Part shown: positions 15,973 to 24,002 of the stretch, piece after piece
How positions within the stretch are numbered: position 1 is the stretch's first letter
How the letters are laid out: the number at the start of each line of letters is the position of its first letter
Source: Roseovarius sp.
Lineage (GTDB): Bacteria > Pseudomonadota > Alphaproteobacteria > Rhodobacterales > Rhodobacteraceae
DNA length: 34,511 bases
Assembly: GCA_021767845.1 (NCBI GenBank)
Contig: JAASSQ010000003.1
Span: forward strand, 1-34,511
Direction of reading: 5' to 3'
Notes under the pieces: generated by a model
Databases searched by the model: none
What the model was told of the DNA's origin: nothing
What the model saw: only the letters and a program-made list of their open reading frames with translations
Program-made: the position numbers and the translations under genes

Positions 15973-17367
15973 GTGGTGAAAAGCAGAAGACTGATACAGG
16001 CAACAGTCGCTGGCGGACTCGCGTGCGTCGTCCTTCCTGCTTTCGCGCAGGAGGGCAGCGGGCTTCGAATGATTTTCGGCCTACAGCAGGAATTTGAGGC
16101 CGGCGACAACCTCTCCCTCGAAATCCCCTCGGAAGGCTCGACCGCGCTGTCGACTACGACGCTCTCGTTCGATCTGTTGTCGGAGACGCGCACGCAATCC
16201 CTGTCATTCGGTTTGGCCGGCAGCCTGCGCGAGGGCGATATCCCGCGCGGCAGCGACATTTCCACCGGCTTTGTCGATCCCGTCGTCACGCTTGGCTATA
16301 GCCGTGAGGCCGCCAATGCGCGCTTGTCTTTCGACGGTCGTTATCGTGAAAGCGACGTATCCTTCCTCGATCCGCTGGCGTTGCTCGTGGATGACACGGG
16401 CGTTCTGGTTCTGCCCGAAGATTTCGAAACGCTCAACGCGACGGGCACGCGGCGCAGCTACAACGTTTCCACAAAACTGGAGACCGGCATAGACGGACCG
16501 TTCGGCCTTGTTTTCGACGCCAAGGCCAGCGGGATTTCGTATGGCGATGGCGCGTCGGCGACGCTGGATGACTCTCGGCGCTACGGATATGGTCTCGAGG
16601 CGCGGCTGCGGTTTTCGCCGGTCACTACGGGATTTGCCGGGTATGATCGCGATTATTACGAATCCGACGATGCGCAGGATTCGGAGAACGAGACAGACGC
16701 TTTCGAAATCGGTGTGAACCATGCTCTTTCGCGGCGGGCCTCGATCGAGGTGGCGATCGGCTACAGCGAAAGTTCGGAAACCGAAAACCTTGTCACCACA
16801 AAAAGCGACGGACTGACTGGCCGGGTTGTCTATGGTCTTGAGATGCCGAATGGGGCGCTTGACCTATCCTACGAGGCGACGCGAGATCAGGACGGCAAAC
16901 GCGAATTCGTGCGTTTTGACAGGTCTTTCGAGCAACCCCTAGGGGTATTCTCTTACAACATCGGCGCAACTCGCAAGGGCAGCGGCGACCCTGACCTCAT
17001 TGGTGGGCTGACCTGGCGTCGCGACCTGCCGGCCGGTCGCATCACCCTGGGCATGAAGCGCGGCGTCACCGTGAACGACAACGACGACGAGCGGATTTCG
17101 ACCACGGCGACCTTCGGCTACCTGTATCAGATCAATCAACTGTCCAGCCTAGGCTTCGACGCGTCCTACGGCCTGACGGAAAGCAGCGCATCCCGGAACG
17201 ACACGCAGCGAACCGACCTGACGACCAGCTACAACTACGCGCTGACACCGGATTGGTCATTGAGCACGGGGGTTTCCTACCGGGTTCGGGACGAAGACGC
17301 CGCTGGACGCTCGGACTCGACCTCGGTTTTCCTTCGGATCGGGCGCGAATTCACCATTTTCCGATGA
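15973..17367 (+). CDS. Predicted outer-membrane beta-barrel protein of the EPS locus
   Basis: The 464-residue precursor has a signal peptide (IQATVAGGLACVVLPAFA-QE). It then alternates short amphipathic strands of the aromatic/polar pattern seen in outer-membrane barrels (for example ARLSFDGRYRESDVS, TTGFAGYDRDYYESDD, ALDLSYEATRDQDG), with no hydrophobic helices. It resembles the uncharacterised outer-membrane protein usually found beside the Wza-like gene in XrtA EPS loci. It may provide the outer-membrane exit for the polymer, given that the Wza-like protein is short. It starts 22 bases after that gene at one of two adjacent GTG codons (15973 or 15976). The last residue is Arg, not the classic Phe. 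Confidence 0.78.
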   Translation: MVKSRRLIQATVAGGLACVVLPAFAQEGSGLRMIFGLQQEFEAGDNLSLEIPSEGSTALSTTTLSFDLLSETRTQSLSFGLAGSLREGDIPRGSDISTGFVDPVVTLGYSREAANARLSFDGRYRESDVSFLDPLALLVDDTGVLVLPEDFETLNATGTRRSYNVSTKLETGIDGPFGLVFDAKASGISYGDGASATLDDSRRYGYGLEARLRFSPVTTGFAGYDRDYYESDDAQDSENETDAFEIGVNHALSRRASIEVAIGYSESSETENLVTTKSDGLTGRVVYGLEMPNGALDLSYEATRDQDGKREFVRFDRSFEQPLGVFSYNIGATRKGSGDPDLIGGLTWRRDLPAGRITLGMKRGVTVNDNDDERISTTATFGYLYQINQLSSLGFDASYGLTESSASRNDTQRTDLTTSYNYALTPDWSLSTGVSYRVRDEDAAGRSDSTSVFLRIGREFTIFR

Positions 17368-17435
17368 TCCATCGGCGGCGGGCCTGAAAAGGGCGGGCTA
17401 TTGCAAGCCTTAGCAAGGGATGCTCATCGGGCGCC

Positions 17436-18086
17436 ATGACCTATAGCCAGTCTTTTCCGCTCCGTTTACCGCTTGCTCTCGTTCTGCTCATTCTGCCCTC
17501 TGCGGGGATCGAGCTGGCCTTGCAGTTGGCGGACTGGGGGCTGATCGGCACCCCCCGCTGGCGGGGGCTTGCCTACCAGTTCGGTGCGTTCTGGCCGGGT
17601 TTGTTGTCGGGGTGGCGACCGAACTACACCGTGCAGCCGGAGGTGATGTTTTTCAGCTATGCTTTTCTGCATGGCGGGCTGGTGCATCTGATCGTCAACA
17701 TGATCGCGCTTGTTTCACTGGGGGGCGCGGTAATCGCACAGGTGGGCCAATGGCGGTTTCTGCTGATCTACGCCGTGTCGGCCGTTTTGGGCGGTGCGGC
17801 CTTTGCGATTCTGTCGGCCAGCGGGTTTCAACCAATGGTTGGCGCCTCGGGATCGCTGTTCGGGTTGGCGGGCGCGCTTGTCGTCTGGGGTGTTGTCATC
17901 ACGCTTCACCAGCGGGCTGGGATCTGGACAACGATTGTCGCCATCGCCTGGCCGGTGGGGCTCCTGACAGTTCTCAACATCGTGATGTATGTCGGCACCG
18001 ACGGGGCGGTCGCTTGGGAAACCCATCTCGGCGGGTTTCTGGCCGGGGCCGTTGTGGCGCTTTTCATGTCACCACGAGCGGAATAG
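17436..18086 (+). CDS. Rhomboid-family intramembrane serine protease
   Basis: This 216-residue protein has about six membrane helices and the rhomboid signatures. HGGLVHLIVNM is at 79-89, catalytic Ser138 lies in the GASGSLFG motif (136-143), and catalytic His197 lies in ETHLGG. Rhomboids cut membrane-anchored proteins within or near the helix. It follows the barrel gene by 68 bases on the same strand, so it is probably part of the wza-like operon. A rhomboid in an EPS export operon, beside a protein with a cleavable C-terminal anchor, raises the question whether it processes that anchor or an export component (inference). It ends 15 bases from the convergent channel gene. Confidence 0.87.
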   Translation: MTYSQSFPLRLPLALVLLILPSAGIELALQLADWGLIGTPRWRGLAYQFGAFWPGLLSGWRPNYTVQPEVMFFSYAFLHGGLVHLIVNMIALVSLGGAVIAQVGQWRFLLIYAVSAVLGGAAFAILSASGFQPMVGASGSLFGLAGALVVWGVVITLHQRAGIWTTIVAIAWPVGLLTVLNIVMYVGTDGAVAWETHLGGFLAGAVVALFMSPRAE

Positions 18087-18101
18087 CGAGAGCGTTGACG
18101 C

Positions 18102-19532
18102 CTATTGCCCGTCCACTGCATGCTTGTCCGGCACGGAGCCGAGTGCGGCCGATGACACGGCAGCGCGCGTGACCTGCGCTGCTTCGGTCGGCTTTTGATC
18201 CTCGATGATATCCTCGTAGCCGATGCCCAGCCCGACGCGCAGGTCAATATATGCCAGCGCCAGGTCGCGCAAGGCGCCCGCTTGCCGCGCCCGAGCGGCC
18301 GACAATGAACGTTCCCGGTCGATCACGTCCAGCACGGTTGCTTCGCCCCCCTCGCTGACTAGGCGCCGCGACAGTTCGAGCGCACGTTTGTTCAGTGACA
18401 CCAGATCACCCGTGGTGTTCACGGTGTCGCGCGCCGCCTGAAGGCGTGTCAAGGCGTTCTCCACCTCTTCAACTGCGGTCAGAACGTTCTGGCGCCATTG
18501 CAGATAGGCCTGCTGTGCGCGCGCTTCGGCCGCGTCGGCCGAGGCGACAAGGGCCGGTTGCGCAAAGACCGGCATGGTCAGTCCCGCCACGATCCTTTCG
18601 TTCCATGATCCGCTTTCAAGCGGCGCGGTGATCAATCCGCTGAGATTCAGGCTGGGATAACGGGAGGCCTGCGCCACCCCAAGATCTGACACGGCGGCGG
18701 CATAGCGCCGTTCGGCAATGCGTATGTCTGGCCGGCTTCGCAACAGGTCGGCGGGCACGCTGGCTTGGCCGGTCTGGCGCGGCAGCGGTTGTTTGCCTTG
18801 ATACCCCAGATCCACACCAAGGGTGCCGACGGGCTGACCCAGAAGGGTCGAAATACGATTGCGCTGCGCGATGATGCCGGCCCTTATGTCCGGGACCTCG
18901 GACCGGGTTTCCGAGACAAGGGCGCGCGCGCGCAACACGTCGAGCTGGGTGGCGGCACCGGCCTCGAGCAGTGTGTTGAGATCGCGCAAGGTGCGGCGCC
19001 GCGATGCCAGATCCTGCTGGCGGGTCTCAAGGCTGCGTTGAAGGAAGCGCATCTGAACGTAGGCGTTACCCAGTTCAGAAAGCAACAGGCGGCGGGCCTC
19101 GTTTTCCCCGAGTTTTGCGGCTTTAAGTCTTTGACGCGCGGCGCGGCTGGCCCATTGAGTACGCCCTGCCAGGCCGAAATTTGCCTCGATTCCGGCCGAG
19201 GCGGTGTCGGAGCCGTTGGAATTGCCACGCGCCGAGGCGGTGGCGTTACCGGTGATCGCAACACTGTCGCGGCGCAAGATGGCTTCAGCCTCGCGGATAC
19301 GTTGGCGGGCCTGCGCAACGCTCAGGTTGCCGTCCATTCCGGCGTCAACAAGGCGGGTGAGAACCGGATCATCGAAATCAAGCCACCAGTCCAGATCGGC
19401 GCGGCTCACTTTACTGACCGGCTCCAGCAACGAGTAGCGGTCGGGAAGGTCTATTTCAGGGAATTGGTACGTTGGACCGACAGTGCATGCCGACAACGCC
19501 CACCCCGCGCAAACGCATAAAAATATACGCAT
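18102..19532 (-). CDS. OprM/NodT-family outer-membrane efflux lipoprotein (TolC superfamily)
   Basis: The 476-residue precursor has a lipoprotein signal with lipobox LSAC (Cys16). The typical OprM/NodT start follows (CTVGPTYQFPEIDLPDRY), then two TolC-like helical repeats (for example RQRIREAEAILRRDS and SADAAEARAQQAYLQWRQNV, with ALTRLQAARDTV). A trimer would form the outer-membrane channel and periplasmic tunnel. It is the third gene of a type I secretion operon, 171 bases after the HlyD-like gene. Type I systems normally use a TolC without a lipid anchor, while this lipoprotein class usually serves RND pumps. The Cys in CVC before the lipobox is probably not the modified residue. Confidence 0.87.
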   Translation of the reverse strand: MRIFLCVCAGWALSACTVGPTYQFPEIDLPDRYSLLEPVSKVSRADLDWWLDFDDPVLTRLVDAGMDGNLSVAQARQRIREAEAILRRDSVAITGNATASARGNSNGSDTASAGIEANFGLAGRTQWASRAARQRLKAAKLGENEARRLLLSELGNAYVQMRFLQRSLETRQQDLASRRRTLRDLNTLLEAGAATQLDVLRARALVSETRSEVPDIRAGIIAQRNRISTLLGQPVGTLGVDLGYQGKQPLPRQTGQASVPADLLRSRPDIRIAERRYAAAVSDLGVAQASRYPSLNLSGLITAPLESGSWNERIVAGLTMPVFAQPALVASADAAEARAQQAYLQWRQNVLTAVEEVENALTRLQAARDTVNTTGDLVSLNKRALELSRRLVSEGGEATVLDVIDRERSLSAARARQAGALRDLALAYIDLRVGLGIGYEDIIEDQKPTEAAQVTRAAVSSAALGSVPDKHAVDGQ

Positions 19533-19615
19533 TGAAAATGCCTGTTTTCTGCCTCACGAGCCATCACGCACGCATTTTCTGCGCATCTCTAACTTGGCTC
19601 GTTTGCGAGTTTAGC

Positions 19616-19641
19616 AAAAAAAGGGCCATTATTCCACGGCC
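19616..19641 (-). terminator. Weak possible terminator between the HlyD-like and channel genes
   Basis: On the minus strand GGCC, a ten-base loop and GGCC are followed closely by seven Ts. The stem is only four bases, so it may be leaky. Together with the 171-base gap it suggests lower expression of the channel gene. Confidence 0.3.
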
Positions 19642-19703
19642 TTGTCCGCTTTGCACAGGTTCGCCCGTACTGTTGCGTATTTACGTCAGCGCCGAATTCC
19701 ATC

Positions 19704-21017
19704 CTATTCGCGAAAGGCACGGTGGAAAAACCGGGCCATCGGCTCGACCAGGTAGGCAAGAGGCGAGCGCGCTCCGGTTTGAATGAAGCACTGCACAGGC
19801 ATTCCCGGCAACAATGTCTGATCCTCGAGTTTGGAAATCTGGGTGCTGTCGGGCACAATTTCGACCGAGTAGTACGCCTGCCCAGTGGCCTCGTCACGCA
19901 ACACGTCCGCCGACAGGCTGCGCACCGCACCCTTGAGTTCGGGAACGTCGCGCTGGTCGAAGGCCGAGAATTGCAACGAGGCCTCCTGCCCGGCGAACAC
20001 CTCGTCGATATGGATCGTATCGACGCGCGCCGAAACGACCAGCGGCTGATCCTGCGGGATGATGTACATCAGCGGCTGCGCCGGCTGAACCACCGATTGC
20101 GTGCCAAACACCTGAAGGCCGTACACAATTCCGTCTACAGGGGCGCGGATATCGAGCTTGGAAATGGTGTCGCGAAGGCTGAGGCGGCGCTCGGACAGCT
20201 CGATTTCACGGAATTCCAGATCGCGCAGCCGGGTCACCGCGTTCTCCCGACGCTGTGTCGTAAGCTGCAGCAGCGCGATCCCGTTGCTGGTTTTCTGGCC
20301 GCGGAGCTCTGCCGCTTCCGCCTCCAGCCGCCCGATCTGGCCTTCCAGCCTGGCCAATTCGCGTTTCAACTCGCTCACGCGAGAGGCGCGCGTGAGGTTC
20401 TTGTCGAGCAGCTGGAGTTCAGAGTCGAGATCCTCCTGGACCAAGGCCGCCTGTTCGTTCAGGGCATCAAGCTGCGCCATCAGGCCCGCGATCCGGTCCT
20501 CGATCTGCTGGTTCTGCTCCTTGAGCAGGCTGACTTCCTGTTGCAGGGAGTCATTGCGCGATTGGAACAGGGTGCGTTCGCCCTGCAGCAATTTCTTGAT
20601 CTCCGGTTGCGTTTCAGCCTCTTGCAAAAGCACGGGATCAAAGGAAATGGACTGCGCGCTGTCCCGTTCGGCCTGCAGGCGGGATTTGCGGGCCGAAAGT
20701 TCCCGCAATTGTGCCTCTACGATGCTCAATTCTGATTTCTGGCGGCTTCCATCCAACTGGATCAGGATATCGCCTTGTTCGACGCGGTCGCTCTCCTTGA
20801 CCAGCACGGTTTCGACCACACCGCCTTCGGGGTGTTGCACGGCCTGTCGGTTGGTTTCGACCTTCACCTGCCCCGGCGCGACCACAGCGCCCGACAACTC
20901 GGCCCGGACCGACCACACTCCCAGCCCTCCCACCAGCGCGATCAGCGCAAGAATGCCGGCGGTCAGGGGGAACACCCCCTTCCATTTCGGATCTTCGTCC
21001 TTGTTCGGATTGCTCAC
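19704..21017 (-). CDS. Type I secretion periplasmic adaptor (HlyD/PrtE family)
   Basis: It starts at a GTG whose GTGA overlaps the TGA of the ABC gene, which is strong evidence for translational coupling and gives 437 residues. A membrane helix (about 20-38) is followed by VVAPGQVKVETNRQAVQHPE, the biotinyl-lipoyl-like entry of HlyD proteins, a long coiled coil (about 80-270), and the closing beta domain with the typical end GMPVQCFIQTG and PLAYLVEPM. It should link the inner-membrane ABC transporter to the outer-membrane channel. HlyD/PrtE proteins with this ending usually serve exporters of RTX proteins or glycanases. No such substrate gene is seen in the window. Confidence 0.92.
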   Translation of the reverse strand: MSNPNKDEDPKWKGVFPLTAGILALIALVGGLGVWSVRAELSGAVVAPGQVKVETNRQAVQHPEGGVVETVLVKESDRVEQGDILIQLDGSRQKSELSIVEAQLRELSARKSRLQAERDSAQSISFDPVLLQEAETQPEIKKLLQGERTLFQSRNDSLQQEVSLLKEQNQQIEDRIAGLMAQLDALNEQAALVQEDLDSELQLLDKNLTRASRVSELKRELARLEGQIGRLEAEAAELRGQKTSNGIALLQLTTQRRENAVTRLRDLEFREIELSERRLSLRDTISKLDIRAPVDGIVYGLQVFGTQSVVQPAQPLMYIIPQDQPLVVSARVDTIHIDEVFAGQEASLQFSAFDQRDVPELKGAVRSLSADVLRDEATGQAYYSVEIVPDSTQISKLEDQTLLPGMPVQCFIQTGARSPLAYLVEPMARFFHRAFRE

Positions 21018-22762
21018 GGCGCCACCTTGTTCGACTTGCTTGCCTGCGCCGTCGCAAGGCGGGGTTTGCGGGGGTCGGCGACTGTCTTGGACAGAACCTC
21101 GTCTCTTGGCCCGAAGGCAACCGCCACCCCCTTGTCCATGACGACCAGCATGTCGCATTCGGCAATCGCCGCCGGCCGGTGGGTCGTGATGATCACGGCT
21201 TTGCCTCGTTGCTTGAACCGTTTCACCGTCTGGTTCAGAGCCTCCGATCCGTCGGCATCCAGCATTGAATTCGGCTCGTCAAGAATCAATAGAACCGGAT
21301 CACCATAAAGCGCGCGGGCCAAGGCTATCCTCTGGCGCTGCCCCCCGGAAAGCTGGTTTTCACTGCCCTCGAGATATGTGTCATACCCATCGGGCAGTTG
21401 GGTGATCATGTCGTGCGCGTTGGCTTGCTTTGCGGCCTCGACAACGCCCTTCGAGTCGGCTTCAAGCGACATTCGACGAATGTTTTCCGAGATCGTTCCG
21501 GCGAAAAGGCTGACGGTCTGAGGCAGATAACCAACATGGCGGCCAAGGTGCATTGGGTCATATTGATTCAGGGTCGCGCCTCCCAGCCGAACCTCACCGG
21601 CAGCCAAAGGCCAATATCCTGTCAGCACGCGCGCCAGACTGGATTTGCCCGAGCCGCTTTTGCCGATTATGCCTAGGGCGTGTCCGGGCTCCAGCGTGAA
21701 GGAGACGTTGCGCACCGTCGGTTTCTTGGCGCCCGGCGGCATGACGGTGACCCCGTTCGCCTGCAAGCGCGCCGGAGGCACCGGGAGTTCCGTTCGGTCC
21801 GGCGACAGGGGCACCGTCGCCAGAAACCGTTCAAGCGTTTTCCACCCGGCGCGTGCACGTTGCAGGACCGGCCAGTTGCCCATGGCCTGTTCGACCGGCG
21901 CAAGGGCGCGCCCCAGTAGGATGGAACCCGCGATCATCGAACCCGGTGTCATCTCTCCCTGCAGCACGAAATACGCGCCCAGACCCAGGATCGCGGATTG
22001 CAGGAACAACCGGAATGCCTTGGTAAGCGAGGTGAATATTCCGGTCCAGTCATTGGCCTTGATGTTCTCGCGCAACGCCAGATTGCGCAGCCGCTTGTAG
22101 CGAACCAGCAGGCTGTCACGCATGCTCTGGCTGAGCGCCACTTCACTTGAAGCCTGGGTCTGCTCGGCAAAGGCGTGGGCCCGTTGCGTCGCAATCTGCG
22201 ACATACGCACCCGATAAGAGGTGACCACCTGGTTCAAAAGTGCCAAAACCACGATCACGCTTGCACCCGCCACGGCGACCCACCCCAGAACGGGATGGAA
22301 GATGAAGATCGCGGCGATGAAAAGCGGGGTCCACGGCATGTCCATGATCGCGGTCAGAACCGGGGAAACGAACAGGTTTTGCAACGCGTCCAGATCCCGG
22401 ATCACGGCGGTGCAAGCCGGGCGCTCATGCGGGTTGACAGACCTTTGCAGCGTCGCCCGGAATAGCCGCGCATCCAATGCCGTCTGAAACCGCGCCCCGA
22501 CCCGGGCCATCACCCGGCCGCGGGCATAGTCCAGCACGGCCATCAAGCCATAGAGCATCGTGACCAGCAGCGACAACGCAACCAGTGTTTCCACAGATTT
22601 CGAAGCCAACACCCGATCGTAGACCTGCAACATGTAAAGCGGGCCGGTGAGCATCAGGATGTTGACGAAAACCGAGAATACGAAAGCCCAAGTCAACAGC
22701 CACCGGCCCTTGCGCCGCGCGGCCTGAAGCTCAGGAAGCCCCGTGTTTCTCTCAGTTGCCAT
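21014..22762 (-). CDS. Type I secretion ABC transporter (PrtD/PrsD family)
   Basis: The protein has 582 residues. An N-terminal membrane domain with six predicted helices (about 20-280) includes the PrtD-like LTGPLYMLQVYDRVLASKS. The ATPase domain carries Walker A GKSGSGKSS (367-375), ABC signature LSGGQ (471-475) and Walker B LLILDE (491-496). No C39-like domain precedes the membrane part, which matches the PrtD/PrsD class that exports proteases, adhesins or EPS-trimming glycanases through a C-terminal signal. In Rhizobium, PrsD/PrsE export EPS-cutting glycanases, so an EPS-related cargo is plausible. It is the first gene of the secretion operon. A TATAAT at 22840-22845 could be its -10 box. 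Confidence 0.92.
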   Translation of the reverse strand: MATERNTGLPELQAARRKGRWLLTWAFVFSVFVNILMLTGPLYMLQVYDRVLASKSVETLVALSLLVTMLYGLMAVLDYARGRVMARVGARFQTALDARLFRATLQRSVNPHERPACTAVIRDLDALQNLFVSPVLTAIMDMPWTPLFIAAIFIFHPVLGWVAVAGASVIVVLALLNQVVTSYRVRMSQIATQRAHAFAEQTQASSEVALSQSMRDSLLVRYKRLRNLALRENIKANDWTGIFTSLTKAFRLFLQSAILGLGAYFVLQGEMTPGSMIAGSILLGRALAPVEQAMGNWPVLQRARAGWKTLERFLATVPLSPDRTELPVPPARLQANGVTVMPPGAKKPTVRNVSFTLEPGHALGIIGKSGSGKSSLARVLTGYWPLAAGEVRLGGATLNQYDPMHLGRHVGYLPQTVSLFAGTISENIRRMSLEADSKGVVEAAKQANAHDMITQLPDGYDTYLEGSENQLSGGQRQRIALARALYGDPVLLILDEPNSMLDADGSEALNQTVKRFKQRGKAVIITTHRPAAIAECDMLVVMDKGVAVAFGPRDEVLSKTVADPRKPRLATAQASKSNKVAP

Positions 22763-22839
22763 GCGCGCCCCAGAGCCTGTGGCTCAATTCAATTCCGAAA
22801 AGAAACTGGTTGATTGATATACGGAAACAATTGCCGAAA

Positions 22840-22845
22840 ATTATA
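22840..22845 (-). promoter_or_regulatory. Possible -10 box of the type I secretion operon
   Basis: A perfect TATAAT on the minus strand lies about 78 bases before the ABC gene start, in a 171-base AT-rich gap. No good -35 box is visible. Upstream on the same strand, TTTTCCC and GGGAAAA form an inverted repeat with a CTG-GAAA-CAG hairpin between them, which could end the preceding GT61 transcript. Confidence 0.3.
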
Positions 22846-22933
22846 TGACGTTTTCCCTGAACTGTTTCCAGAAAAAACGGGGAAAAGAGCCAAAAGTCGC
22901 CAGTTAACTATCCGCATGGTCTGACGCGGACCT

Positions 22934-23995
22934 TTATTCGGTTGTCGCACCCTCGCACTGCATTGACAGTGCTGTCTCGAGTGCGCGGACGTCAACCTCG
23001 AAAGACTGCAGTGAAAATTTCACGAAGGGCCTGGACAGATCATAGGCCGGCTCGACATGTTCGGGCTTGATCTTGCCCCTGACGCCTGTCCACGCGCATC
23101 CGACCTGATGCGCCATCACGCGGAAATTGTCTGTCATGTGACCGCACGGAAAAAGCTCGATCACGCCGGTCAGACGGGACATCCCCGAACGATAGAGCAA
23201 CGGCGCCAGCCCCGCGCCATGAATGGCCACAATATGCTCGGCCCGTTCGAACAGCCTGAACTGGTCGGCCACGCCGAGATCCTCGGGGTAGACCTTGGTG
23301 TAGCCGCGTTGCGCGAGAAAGGCTTCGACCTCGGCCTCGTTCTCGAGGTTGCGGGTATTGCGCCGGGACACGAACGCACGCCTTGGCAGACTGCCTTGCC
23401 GGCCGTCGCGAATTCCGGCGCTGTCCAGCGTTTCGGTCGGAAAAGGCAGATGGGCCCATTGGGCCCGGATCGACCGGCATTTGACCCAGTGGTCTGTTTG
23501 GAATGTCATGGCATCACCGTGAACCGGGACATCGGTGCACAAGGTATGCAAGCCGAAAAAGTCCGCGGCGTGCTGTATGAAGCCGGGCGTTTTACGCGGC
23601 AGGATCAAAAGCGTATCCGCGGGATGCAGACCCAATTCGTGTGTGATGTTGAAATAGATCGGCAGGTGGTCGTTCAAAAAATGCGCCCAGTTTTGCGGAA
23701 ACTTGAGCCGGAAATCGAACAGGATCTTGTTGTCGATGTGGATTGGGCCTGAACGGGGACTGCTTGCGCCCAGATATCGGCGAAGCCCCGTTCTGGCGCT
23801 TTGCGCTTGGAAGGATAGCGTCACGTTCTTTTCCAAGGCGCACCAAAACTCTCCGCCGCCCACGCTTTTGGAGGGCAGGTGAATGATTTCACAGTCAGGC
23901 ACCACGCGATCGATGAAATACGACCGCGCGGAAACCATCACATCCGCCGGACACTGGAACGGGGCAAATACCCAAGTGGCCGATACCTGCTTCAT
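22934..23995 (-). CDS. GT61-family glycosyltransferase (DUF563 type)
   Basis: The 353-residue cytoplasmic or membrane-associated protein has the family signs: FRLKFPQNWAHFLNDHLPI (the Asn-Trp-x-His region), RRAFVSRRNTRNLENEAEVE, and the closing HGAGLAPLLY. The ATG at 23995 follows AAAGGATAAGGG. GT61 enzymes transfer xylose or other sugars in capsule and EPS synthesis. It begins seven bases after the polymerase-like gene ends, so the two are co-transcribed. Donor and acceptor are unknown. Confidence 0.85.
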   Translation of the reverse strand: MKQVSATWVFAPFQCPADVMVSARSYFIDRVVPDCEIIHLPSKSVGGGEFWCALEKNVTLSFQAQSARTGLRRYLGASSPRSGPIHIDNKILFDFRLKFPQNWAHFLNDHLPIYFNITHELGLHPADTLLILPRKTPGFIQHAADFFGLHTLCTDVPVHGDAMTFQTDHWVKCRSIRAQWAHLPFPTETLDSAGIRDGRQGSLPRRAFVSRRNTRNLENEAEVEAFLAQRGYTKVYPEDLGVADQFRLFERAEHIVAIHGAGLAPLLYRSGMSRLTGVIELFPCGHMTDNFRVMAHQVGCAWTGVRGKIKPEHVEPAYDLSRPFVKFSLQSFEVDVRALETALSMQCEGATTE

Positions 23996-24002
23996 GGAAC
24001 CC

